DNA from: Bacteroidota bacterium
GTDB lineage: Bacteria > Bacteroidota > Bacteroidia > Chitinophagales > Chitinophagaceae
DNA: 7,460 bases
Assembly (NCBI GenBank): GCA_023392575.1
Contig: JAEVYV010000388.1
Coordinates: 1-7,460 of the forward strand
Direction: 5' to 3'
In this document: positions 1 to 6,352 of the stretch, one piece after another
How the letters are laid out: every line of letters starts with the position of its first letter
Position numbering within the stretch: the first letter of the stretch is position 1
The notes under the pieces: generated by a model
Databases searched by the model: none
What the model was told of the DNA's origin: nothing
The model's input: only the letters and a program-made list of their open reading frames with translations
Program-made: the position numbers and the translations under genes

Positions 1-115
1 TGCCAAAACTGTTTCAGGGACATTAGGAGTGCAAATGAAAAAAAATGTTGAATAGAATTACAAACCCGGAAACCGGATCAACAAACACAATCGGCGTTTT
101 GCGGGGAGCGGCCGG
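1..115. other. Window-edge spacer, possible end or start of an unseen gene
   Basis: This stretch lies downstream of dnaG and no gene can be assigned with confidence. On the plus strand the second frame is open from the window edge to a TAG at 53-55 and would end in GTLGVQMKKNVE, which could be the C-terminus of a gene convergent with dnaG. On the minus strand an ATG at 21-23 opens toward the window edge (MSLKQFW...). It is preceded by a near-consensus Bacteroidota promoter: TTTG at 61-64, 21 bases, then TTCATTTG at 32-39, which differs from TAnnTTTG at one base. The two readings conflict and only flanking sequence can settle them. No convincing terminator hairpin follows the dnaG stop; the short CCGG-AAA-CCGG near 66-76 is too weak and lacks a T run. 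Confidence 0.3.
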
Positions 116-2143
116 TCATTTAATCACCACGCTTCCCAGCTTTCGGGAAAGCTCTATTTCCATTTGTTTTAAGTGCTGGTGGGTCAGGAAAAACGTTTGT
201 TGTTCCGAAGGTTCAGCTTTTTCCAGGTCGGTCTGGTTTTGCAGCAAGAGCCGTTTGATTTTTCGGAGCTTTAAATAATTTATGGCGCTTTCCACTTCTG
301 CGTTGGTGGTGTCTTTTTGAGTTTTTAAAAAGCGCATCAGGCTTTCTTCGTTTTCCGGTCTTATGGTATTGAAAAAGCCTTGGTAATCCTGTTGAAACAG
401 GCTTTCCTGATAGCCCGTGGACTGGCTTAACTCCCGTTTCCAGTGTTGGCTTTCCTCATAAGGAAAATGAACCAGCGAAACGGCCAGGGTGCTGATGGCC
501 GGATCGGGGTGGTACAGAAAATAGTTTTTTTCGGGTTTCCCGTGTTCGGATAAAACCGCTTTGTACGTGTGAATGAATTTTACGATCACTTCGTTGTCAA
601 TCAAATCATCTTCGGGCAGTTCCGATAAAACATGTTCGGCGATCAGCTGCGCTGCATCCCATTTCTTGAACCCGTGTTCTAAAAGGATCCGGGCAATTTC
701 CCGCTCCTGCAAATCATCCTTGAACAGCAGGCTGAAGGTTTGGTCGCTGTAATCGTTGTCCGCCGCTTTTCGTGCATTTTCTTCAATGGTTTTGGCTTCT
801 TCAAAAGGCAGTTTGTTTTCCTGCAGGGAAATGCGGTTTCGAATGAACTTGTTGACCAGATTGGTAAAGCCTGTTTCGTCGATCTGCAAAAGTTGGGCAG
901 ACTGGCGGATGTAGTCCTGCTGCTTGGTGAAGTCCTCGGTCTTGTCAATCTTGGAGATGGTTTCTGCAATTTGATTCACTACTTCAGCCTTTTTGTTGGC
1001 GTCCGCTCCTGCATCCTTCAATGCAATCTCTGTTTGAAAAAGGATGAAGTCTTTTTTGTTGTGCAGAATAAAATTCTTAAAAGCGCTGGCCCCAACCCTT
1101 TTCACATAACTGTCCGGGTCTTCTTTATCGGGGATCAAAACCAGTTTTACGTTCAGGCTTTCTTCCAGGGCCATGTCCAATCCCCGCATGGCGGCCTTCA
1201 CCCCCGCCGAATCGCCGTCGTAAACGATGGTAAGATTCTTTGTGTATTTTTTTATCAGCCGTAGCTGGTCCTGCGTAAGCGATGTGCCGCCGCTGGCCAC
1301 CACGTTTTCAATACCTGCCTGGTGCAGGGACGTAACATCCGTATAGCCTTCCACCAGCAAACACTCATCGGCTTTGTCGATGGCATGACGGGCAAAATAA
1401 GTTCCGTACAGGATCTTGCTTTTGACATACAACTCGTTCTCCGGGGTATTGATGTATTTGGGCGCCTTGTCGTTGTTTTTGATCAGGCGGGCTCCAAAGC
1501 CAATAATTTTTCCGGTGGGGTTGTGGATGGGAAAAACAATCCGGTCGCGGTAGTTGTCCAGCAGTTGGCCATTTCGCTCAACAACCAATCCGGCTTTTTG
1601 CAACAGCTCTACGTTGTACTGCTGAGAAAGGGCCTCCCGGGCAAAGGCATCCCTGCTGTCAGGCGCATAACCCAAACCAAACTTGCGAATGGTTTCTTCG
1701 CGGAACCCTCTTTCCTTCAAATAAGCCAGGCCAATGTTTTGCCCCTGCTCGATTTCGTGCAACTGACGGGCATAAAACTGTTGGGCAAATTGGTTGATGA
1801 TAAACAGGCTTTCGGATGTTTGCTGCGCCAGCTTTCTTTCAGGCGAAACCTGTGTTTCCTCTACCTCTACATTATACCGGTTGGCCAACCATTTTAAAGC
1901 TTCTACGTAGGAAATTTTTTCATGCTCCATCAAAAAACTGATGGTGTTGCCGCTTTTGCCACAGCCAAAGCATTTGAAAATCTCTTTGGAAGGCGAAACC
2001 GTAAATGATGGAGTTTTCTCGTGGTGGAAAGGGCAATTCCCCAGGTAGTTAGCGCCTCGTCTTTTCAATTTGATAAAGGAACCAACAACCTCCACAATAT
2101 CAATCCGGGAAAGAATCTGTTGTATGGTGTTCTGACTGATCAA
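116..2143 (-). CDS. dnaG: DNA primase DnaG
   Basis: DnaG makes the short RNA primers for Okazaki fragments and works at the replication fork with the replicative helicase DnaB. Numbered from a TTG start at 2143 the protein has 675 residues. The N-terminal CHC2 zinc-binding domain has C37, H40, C58 and C61. The RNA polymerase core carries YRDRIVFPI (198-206) and a GFGAR motif (215-219). The TOPRIM domain has E265 in VEGYTD, D269, the D309-G310-D311 triad, and the acidic pair D342/D344. The first four of these catalytic positions match E. coli DnaG numbering exactly, which supports this start. The remainder, about 430-675, is the divergent helicase-interaction region and is longer than in E. 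coli (581 residues in total). An in-frame TTG at 2200 would add 19 residues (MSKNEIQARTFKTQPIFAV). It has an SD-like AAAGGA in front, but bacterial DnaG proteins generally begin at the segment matching ISQNTIQQIL. Identity is certain; the start is probable. Confidence 0.97.
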   Translation of the reverse strand: MISQNTIQQILSRIDIVEVVGSFIKLKRRGANYLGNCPFHHEKTPSFTVSPSKEIFKCFGCGKSGNTISFLMEHEKISYVEALKWLANRYNVEVEETQVSPERKLAQQTSESLFIINQFAQQFYARQLHEIEQGQNIGLAYLKERGFREETIRKFGLGYAPDSRDAFAREALSQQYNVELLQKAGLVVERNGQLLDNYRDRIVFPIHNPTGKIIGFGARLIKNNDKAPKYINTPENELYVKSKILYGTYFARHAIDKADECLLVEGYTDVTSLHQAGIENVVASGGTSLTQDQLRLIKKYTKNLTIVYDGDSAGVKAAMRGLDMALEESLNVKLVLIPDKEDPDSYVKRVGASAFKNFILHNKKDFILFQTEIALKDAGADANKKAEVVNQIAETISKIDKTEDFTKQQDYIRQSAQLLQIDETGFTNLVNKFIRNRISLQENKLPFEEAKTIEENARKAADNDYSDQTFSLLFKDDLQEREIARILLEHGFKKWDAAQLIAEHVLSELPEDDLIDNEVIVKFIHTYKAVLSEHGKPEKNYFLYHPDPAISTLAVSLVHFPYEESQHWKRELSQSTGYQESLFQQDYQGFFNTIRPENEESLMRFLKTQKDTTNAEVESAINYLKLRKIKRLLLQNQTDLEKAEPSEQQTFFLTHQHLKQMEIELSRKLGSVVIK

Positions 2144-2148
2144 GACGG

Positions 2149-2156
2149 CAAATATA
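2149..2156 (-). promoter_or_regulatory. Candidate -7 box upstream of dnaG
   Basis: The minus strand reads TATATTTG here, a perfect match to the Bacteroidota sigma-A -7 consensus TAnnTTTG. It ends 5 bases before the TTG codon preferred as the dnaG start, so transcription from it would begin at or next to that codon and give a leaderless message. No TTG or TTTG -33 element sits 17-23 bases upstream, which weakens the call. The match could be coincidental, especially if translation really starts at 2200. Confidence 0.3.
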
Positions 2157-2205
2157 GGTTGGGTTTTGAAAGTTCTGGCTTGGATTTCGTTTTTTGACAA
2201 CCCGA

Positions 2206-2211
2206 TCCTTT
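2206..2211 (-). promoter_or_regulatory. SD-like AAAGGA before the alternative dnaG start
   Basis: The minus strand has AAAGGA followed by five bases (TCGGG) and then the TTG at 2200-2198. This is a reasonable Shine-Dalgarno arrangement in a window where the other genes lack one. It is the only sequence argument for the longer, 694-residue DnaG. Protein similarity argues for the start at 2143 instead. Confidence 0.3.
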
Positions 2212-2400
2212 CAACTGCACCTGGTCAAGATTTCGCTGTCGAATTCCAGCTTTATTTCGGAAGGACCCTGAGCATAATTTAAAGCATTTGGTTGAAACAA
2301 AAATCTTCTTTTTTGGAATAAAGAGGGTAAATTTATACACCATCCAACGCCTAGGGAAATTGAGGTATGCCAACATTGTAAACCTTAAAAACTTCATCCC

Positions 2401-2775
2401 ATGGTCCAGACAGACATCTCACAGCTTTCAGCGGAATGCATCGAGTGGCGCAAAATCCTACGCAATTACCGCGATGAACTCCAGGAATACAAAAATGCGC
2501 TTGAGCAAATTTGCAGCAACACCCTCACCAAAGACCAACTCAAGGAAGTTGAACACTACCAAAACCAGTTCCACATTCAACTCATTAATATTCACGACTT
2601 AAAGCAGGCCATTAAAGGCCACGAACAGAAAATTCTTTTTCCGGAAGAAAAAATCCCGGAAGAAACGTATACCAAACACGAAACCCTTTTAAACGAATTT
2701 TTAGGACTGGAAAACACACTTCAGGAGCTGCGCAACGATTTTAAAAGCTTTGTTGGCAAGATCAGTTGCCAATGA
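2401..2775 (+). CDS. Small coiled-coil protein of unknown function
   Basis: This 124-residue protein matches no family I recognise. It is highly charged, predicted helical almost throughout, and has no signal peptide or membrane segment, so it is probably cytoplasmic. Heptad-like spacing of I, L and F runs from about residue 8 to 80 and again from 93 to 118, broken by a proline-containing turn (FPEEKIPEE, about 80-88). This suggests a two-part antiparallel helical hairpin or a coiled-coil dimer. The start is the ATG at 2401. No Shine-Dalgarno sequence precedes it, as is usual in Bacteroidota. A TAAATTTA at 2328-2335 is one base off the -7 consensus but has no properly spaced -33. The gene lies 79 bases before the EF-G-like gene on the same strand, so co-transcription is possible. 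Base composition and uninterrupted length support a real gene; function is unknown. Confidence 0.75.
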   Translation: MVQTDISQLSAECIEWRKILRNYRDELQEYKNALEQICSNTLTKDQLKEVEHYQNQFHIQLINIHDLKQAIKGHEQKILFPEEKIPEETYTKHETLLNEFLGLENTLQELRNDFKSFVGKISCQ

Positions 2776-2854
2776 GCGGTAACCAAACATTGCCTGTGAT
2801 ACATACAATATAGTGTGTAGTAGAATCACATTGCCTCACCCAAAACTTAATTTT

Positions 2855-4990
2855 ATGCCCGAGTTTGATACCTCGCATGTAAAAAACATTGTTTTGCTGG
2901 GCCATGCCGGCTCCGGCAAAACCACCTTAGCGGAATGCATGCTTTACGAAGCAGGATTGGTTTCCCGCCGCGGTTCTGTTTACGAAAAAAATACGGTTGG
3001 TGATTATCATCAGCTGGAACAGGAACGCGGCAATTCTATTTTTTCCAAGCTCATGCACACCAAATGGCAGGGGTATAAGATCAATATCTTGGATACGCCG
3101 GGCTACGATGATTTCGTGGGCGAAGTGCTTTCTGCCCTGCGGGTAGCCGATACGGGCATCATGCTGTTAAATGCAGCGATGGGCGTGGAGGTAGGAACCG
3201 ATATTATTTGGGATTACACGGAACGGTTTAAAACCCCCATGATTTTCGCCGTTAACAAGCTGGACGACGATCAGGCAGATTTTGACAAAACCATACACCA
3301 GGCCAAAGAGCATTTTGGAAGCAATATCACGGTTGTGCAGTACCCCAGGCAACAGGGAGCTGGTTTTCACGAGATTATTGATGTGCTGCGCATGACAATG
3401 TATAAGTTCCTGGATACGGGCGGCAAGCCCCAAAAACTGTCCATTCCCGAGGAGGAGAAGCAAAGGGCAGATGAGCTGCACAAAGAACTGATTGAGGCCA
3501 TTGCCAGCAACGACGAAAGCCTGATGGAAAAATACTTTGACGCCGGCGAGCTGACGGAAGATGAAATGAAAGAAGGGCTTAAAAAAGCCATGATCAAACA
3601 CGAACTGTTTCCGGTGTTTTGTTTGAGTGCCGAAAGAAACATGGGGAGTGGCCGGCTGATGGGTTTTATAGACAATGTTTGTCCCAGCGCCAATGAAATG
3701 CCGGCGCAGGAGTTGGTAAGCGGAGCAGAGTTGCCTTGCACGGAAAACGGTCCTACCTGCCTTTTTGTTTACAAAACGGTTTCGGAGCCGCATGTTGGGG
3801 ATCTTTCCTTTTTTAAGGTTTTTTCAGGAACCGTAAGGGCCGGCATGGAACTAATCAACGAATCAAATGGCGTTGTTGAAAAAATTAACCAGTTGTTTTT
3901 AATGGAGGGCAACAAACGCATTCCTGTAAACGAACTGGTCGCCGGCGACATTGGCGCCACCTTAAAGCTTCGGAATACCCATGTCAACAACACCCTGCAT
4001 GCCAAAGGAAAAAATTATGAGTTGCCGCCCATTGAATTTCCTTCGTCCAATATGACGGTTTGTATCGAGCCGGTAAACAAGGGCGAAGAAGAAAAGCTGG
4101 CCCAAGCCCTTCACCAGATAAGAGAAGAAGATCCCACACTGATTGTAGAGGTTTCTTCAGAACTCAAACAAACATTGATCCATTGCCAGGGCGATATGCA
4201 CTTAGCCGTTGCCAAGTGGAAGATCGAAAACATTTACAAGGTTCCGGTTAAGTTTGGAAAACCCCGCATACCCTACCGCGAAACCATTAGAAAACTAGCC
4301 GAAGCCAACTATCGCCATAAAAAGCAATCGGGCGGGGCCGGTCAGTTTGGCGAGGTATTCATGCGCATTGAGCCTTTTTACGAAGGCATGCCCGAGCCTT
4401 CGGGTTTAACCGTTCGGGGCCGGGATGTTTTTAATTTGGACTGGGGCGGAAAACTGGTGTTTTATAACTGTATTGTTGGCGGGGCTATAGATGCCCGGTT
4501 TTTGCCATCCATCTTAAAGGGGGTGATGGAAAAAATGCAGGAAGGGCCCCTGACCGGCTCATACGTCCGGGACGTGCGGGTTTGTGTTTATGATGGAAAG
4601 ATGCATCCGGTTGACTCAAATGATATTTCGTTTAAAATTGCCGGGATCATGGCGTTTAAACAGGCTTTTCAGCAAGCCGATCCCCAGGTGCTGGAACCCA
4701 TTTATGCGGTGGAGGTTTTGTGCCCCGAAGAACTTACCGGCGCGGTGATGGGCGATCTGCAAAGCCGGCGCGGATTGGTAGAAGGGATTGACACCGAAGG
4801 ACATTTTCAAAAAATACTGGCCAAAGTACCGCTTTCCGAACTGCATGATTTTTCTTCTTCCCTGCGCTCCATAACCCAGGGAAGGGCTAAGTTTAAAACC
4901 CGGTTTGACAGTTATCAGCCCGTTTCCAATGAGCTCCAAAAGAAACTGATGGAAGAGTACAGCAAGTCTTCAACCGAAGTTTTAGCATAA
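2855..4990 (+). CDS. EF-G-2-type translational GTPase (fusA paralogue)
   Basis: This 711-residue protein has the full EF-G layout: G domain (about 1-290), domain II (298-385), III (395-470), IV (471-600) and V (601-690). The P-loop is GHAGSGKT (16-23), G3 is DTPGY (80-84) and G4 is NKLD (134-137). Domain IV keeps a glycine-rich tip loop, SGGAGQFG (492-499), and H584 within HPVDSND, the region that enters the ribosomal A site in EF-G. Two switch features differ from canonical EF-G: switch I reads ERGNSI instead of ERGITI, and the GTPase histidine of DTPGH is Tyr84. The GHAGSGKTT and PGY pattern matches what I recall of Thermus EF-G-2, so this is probably a second EF-G rather than the str-operon fusA product. 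Canonical fusA usually sits beside rpsL and rpsG, which are absent here. The ATG at 2855 is preferred over an in-frame GTG at 2813, because the extra 14 residues look non-conserved. Its exact cellular role is not known. Confidence 0.92.
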   Translation: MPEFDTSHVKNIVLLGHAGSGKTTLAECMLYEAGLVSRRGSVYEKNTVGDYHQLEQERGNSIFSKLMHTKWQGYKINILDTPGYDDFVGEVLSALRVADTGIMLLNAAMGVEVGTDIIWDYTERFKTPMIFAVNKLDDDQADFDKTIHQAKEHFGSNITVVQYPRQQGAGFHEIIDVLRMTMYKFLDTGGKPQKLSIPEEEKQRADELHKELIEAIASNDESLMEKYFDAGELTEDEMKEGLKKAMIKHELFPVFCLSAERNMGSGRLMGFIDNVCPSANEMPAQELVSGAELPCTENGPTCLFVYKTVSEPHVGDLSFFKVFSGTVRAGMELINESNGVVEKINQLFLMEGNKRIPVNELVAGDIGATLKLRNTHVNNTLHAKGKNYELPPIEFPSSNMTVCIEPVNKGEEEKLAQALHQIREEDPTLIVEVSSELKQTLIHCQGDMHLAVAKWKIENIYKVPVKFGKPRIPYRETIRKLAEANYRHKKQSGGAGQFGEVFMRIEPFYEGMPEPSGLTVRGRDVFNLDWGGKLVFYNCIVGGAIDARFLPSILKGVMEKMQEGPLTGSYVRDVRVCVYDGKMHPVDSNDISFKIAGIMAFKQAFQQADPQVLEPIYAVEVLCPEELTGAVMGDLQSRRGLVEGIDTEGHFQKILAKVPLSELHDFSSSLRSITQGRAKFKTRFDSYQPVSNELQKKLMEEYSKSSTEVLA

Positions 4991-5009
4991 TTAAAATAAT
5001 TTATTTTAA
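4991..5009 (+). terminator. AT-only inverted repeat after the EF-G-like gene
   Basis: TTAAAATA, a three-base loop (ATT) and TATTTTAA follow directly after the TAA stop, forming a perfect 8-bp inverted repeat made only of A and T. It could help end or slow transcription, or stabilise the 3' end. A stem with no G-C pairs and only a short downstream T stretch is a weak intrinsic terminator at best. Confidence 0.25.
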
Positions 5010-5150
5010 ACCTGGCCAGTTGTTTTCTATCAATAACAGGCTAAGTGTTTTTTGGTATTTTTCCAAATTTTTCTTAGGCATTAGGAATTTTAAAACATTT
5101 CTTATTAATTTGAAAGCACAAAGTGACCATTTATTTAAAATCTTCTTCCT

Positions 5151-5402
5151 ATGCATGCCTATTTTCGTAACCATCAGTTATACCTGGCCGAAAGGTCAGA
5201 ATGGCTTGATCGCCACGTTATCAAAACCAGCAAAAGAGCCCTCATGAAAATTGAAAGCTGGAAATTAATTGCTCAATCCGGTGATCAGGACAATCAATTA
5301 AGACTTGTTGAAAAGCTGGTAAAAGATTCTTTGCTGACCGCTATTCCCAATAAAACAGTTCTGCACAAAGAAGGGTTTTATTTATCCAATCTTAAAAATT
5401 AG
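5151..5402 (+). CDS. Hypothetical protein, 83 residues
   Basis: I do not recognise this protein. It is soluble, basic and mostly helical in appearance. It has an aromatic N-terminal part (MHAYFRNHQLYLAERSEWLD) followed by a charged segment (SKRALMKIESWKLIAQ) and a helix rich in leucine and lysine (LRLVEKLVKDSL). There is no signal peptide, membrane span or metal-binding motif. The ATG at 5151 is the first start in the frame; an internal ATG at 5244 would give only 52 residues. The upstream spacer (4991-5150) is AT-rich, with a weak promoter-like TTAATTTG at 5105-5112 and no Shine-Dalgarno site. The codon pattern resembles the neighbouring genes, and the competing frame (5020-5247) gives a less protein-like product. 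A real but lineage-restricted gene is the likeliest reading. Confidence 0.55.
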   Translation: MHAYFRNHQLYLAERSEWLDRHVIKTSKRALMKIESWKLIAQSGDQDNQLRLVEKLVKDSLLTAIPNKTVLHKEGFYLSNLKN

Positions 5403-5409
5403 CAGACAT

Positions 5410-5436
5410 CCGTATCGGCCAAGTTCAGCGATACGG
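5410..5436 (+). repeat. Hairpin between the two small genes
   Basis: CCGTATCG at 5410-5417 pairs perfectly with CGATACGG at 5429-5436 around an 11-base loop. A further A-T and a G-T pair can extend the stem outward to 10 pairs. It begins 7 bases after the stop of the 83-residue gene and ends 46 bases before the next start. No T run follows, so it is not a standard intrinsic terminator. It could act as an RNA stability element, an attenuator-like structure or a protein-binding site. Confidence 0.5.
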
Positions 5437-5482
5437 GTTGCTCCTTGTCAAACGCCAATATTCACCATTAAAAAACTGCCTT

Positions 5483-5746
5483 ATGGGTACTTTTTTATCC
5501 TATGTACAAACAAATCGCTTTAGTGTTAGCTATCCCTATTACGGTTTATTTGGAACCGCCGATGTAAAAGTGGTGCAAGCCGAAGGCGACCCCTTGTTTG
5601 AATGCAAACTGGTCAACGGGGCCATTGTTCTGTTAAAAAAACTAGGAAATACTAGAAAGTGGATTGACGCTCAACTCAATAGAGAGACCCCGCTTTCTTC
5701 TGTTATTGGAATGTACATTGATGATTTTATAAAGGAACCTAAATAA
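5483..5746 (+). CDS. Hypothetical protein, 87 residues
   Basis: I cannot assign this protein to a family. From the ATG at 5483 it encodes 87 residues. The first half looks like beta strands (FSVSYPYYGLFGTADVKVVQ, then FECKLVNGAIVLLKKLG). The C-terminal half looks helical (TRKWIDAQLNR and SSVIGMYIDDFIK). There is no signal peptide or membrane segment. The frame stays open upstream to a TTG at 5438, but the added residues (MLLVKRQYSPLKNCL) run into the intergenic hairpin region and look like noise, so ATG is chosen. The stop codon shares two bases with the left arm of a strong terminator, which fits the end of a transcription unit and supports a genuine gene. Co-transcription with the 83-residue gene 80 bases upstream is plausible but unproven. 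Confidence 0.6.
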   Translation: MGTFLSYVQTNRFSVSYPYYGLFGTADVKVVQAEGDPLFECKLVNGAIVLLKKLGNTRKWIDAQLNRETPLSSVIGMYIDDFIKEPK

Positions 5747-5773
5747 AAAAGAGGGCCCAAAGCCCTCTTTTTT
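5745..5773. terminator. Bidirectional intrinsic terminator
   Basis: AAAAAAGAGGGC (5745-5756), loop CCAAA (5757-5761) and GCCCTCTTTTTT (5762-5773) form a perfect 12-bp stem: six G-C-rich pairs flanked by six A-T pairs. The arm ends give a U run on either strand, so it can stop both the rightward 87-residue gene and the leftward 151-residue gene, whose stop codon lies 17 bases away. It starts inside the TAA of the rightward gene. Confidence 0.9.
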
Positions 5774-5790
5774 ATTTATAAATTTTGATT

Positions 5791-6246
5791 TTAAGCGTCG
5801 GACAGTTTTGTTTTACGCTTAACCACTACTGTTTCTTCTACTAACTCAGTGTCTTCCAAAAAGCCGTTCTTTTTGAAATAAACAGCGTGCCAAACATGGT
5901 CCAAAGAAACCTGTTCTGAGCTTTCATAGTCTGCTTCCGACAGTTTGCTCCAGCTTCCATCCCGGTTCAGGTCGGTGGTGATTTTAGACGTAACCTTTGG
6001 GTAAGCAACCCAGAGTTTGGACTCCTCCTTTAGGGCCGGCATAACCTCATCGAGAATGTTGTTCAACTGATTTTCGCTTACGGCAAAAACCAGGGCAAAA
6101 TCAATCTTTCTGGAACGCAATAATGGAGTCAGATTTTTAGCAAACGAAAGCTTACTGAACTGTTTTTCAATCGAAGAAGGAAGACCTTGAATAAGAATGT
6201 TTTTTTCGTTTTTCAGTTGAAGCTTTTCTAAAATTGTTTGTGACAT
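5791..6246 (-). CDS. Conserved-type protein, DUF3052-like, 151 residues
   Basis: The sequence suggests a small alpha/beta protein of unknown function. An N-terminal strand and glycine turn (ILIQGLPSS, 17-25) is followed by a strand IDFALVFAVSENQL (48-61), a helix ending PALKEESK, a strand with a conserved-looking LWVAYPK (77-83), TDLNRDGSW (90-98), and a final DHVWHAVYFKK (115-125). This order resembles the reduced, methyltransferase-like Rossmann proteins annotated as DUF3052, which carry a similar LWVxxPK...D pattern. The resemblance is from memory and is not proof. No intact SAM-binding GxGxG loop is visible, so enzymatic activity is doubtful. The acidic-then-basic tail after 127 looks disordered. 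The start is the ATG at 6246. An upstream extension to 6366 would read through the promoter and is rejected. A strong promoter lies upstream and a terminator downstream, so this is probably a single-gene unit. Confidence 0.85.
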   Translation of the reverse strand: MSQTILEKLQLKNEKNILIQGLPSSIEKQFSKLSFAKNLTPLLRSRKIDFALVFAVSENQLNNILDEVMPALKEESKLWVAYPKVTSKITTDLNRDGSWSKLSEADYESSEQVSLDHVWHAVYFKKNGFLEDTELVEETVVVKRKTKLSDA

Positions 6247-6309
6247 ACCGTGATAACTGTTTTTTTTAAACTTGTGAAGTAGTAAGGTTTTTTCACACAA
6301 ACAGGTACG

Positions 6310-6340
6310 CAAAAGTACGAAAAAAAAGGGTCTTGGCCAA
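6310..6340 (-). promoter_or_regulatory. Bacteroidota sigma-A promoter for the 151-residue gene
   Basis: On the minus strand TTG (6340-6338) is followed by 20 bases and then TACTTTTG (6317-6310) with a C after it. This fits the Bacteroidota promoter pattern of a -33 TTG/TTTG and a -7 TAnnTTTGY at normal spacing. Transcription would start near 6303-6306, giving a leader of about 55-60 bases before the ATG at 6246. The -33 element lies inside a perfect 10-bp palindrome, CTTGGCCAAG (6332-6341), which could be a regulator site or chance. Confidence 0.75.
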
Positions 6341-6352
6341 GGCTGGGCACGG

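Noticed and set aside
740..1897. Long open frames on the plus strand (740-1264 and 1322-1897)
   Set aside because: They lie fully inside dnaG on the opposite strand. Their translations show no domain logic, while the dnaG frame has all catalytic motifs.
2140..2397. 85-residue minus-strand frame spanning the dnaG upstream spacer
   Set aside because: It overlaps the dnaG start in another frame, has a random-looking composition rich in K, F and C, and has no start signals.
2776..2854. Promoter candidate in front of the EF-G-like gene (TTG at 2790, TATAGTGT at 2809)
   Set aside because: The -7 part matches TAnnTTTG poorly, so no promoter is claimed.
3167..3793. 208-residue minus-strand frame inside the EF-G-like gene
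   Set aside because: It is antisense to the well-supported G domain and domain II and encodes a low-complexity, unmotivated sequence; it is a coding shadow.
5020..5247. 75-residue plus-strand frame overlapping the 83-residue gene
   Set aside because: It starts at a TTG in AT-rich spacer and its composition reflects the spacer. The overlapping frame starting at ATG 5151 looks more protein-like and ends near the next unit.
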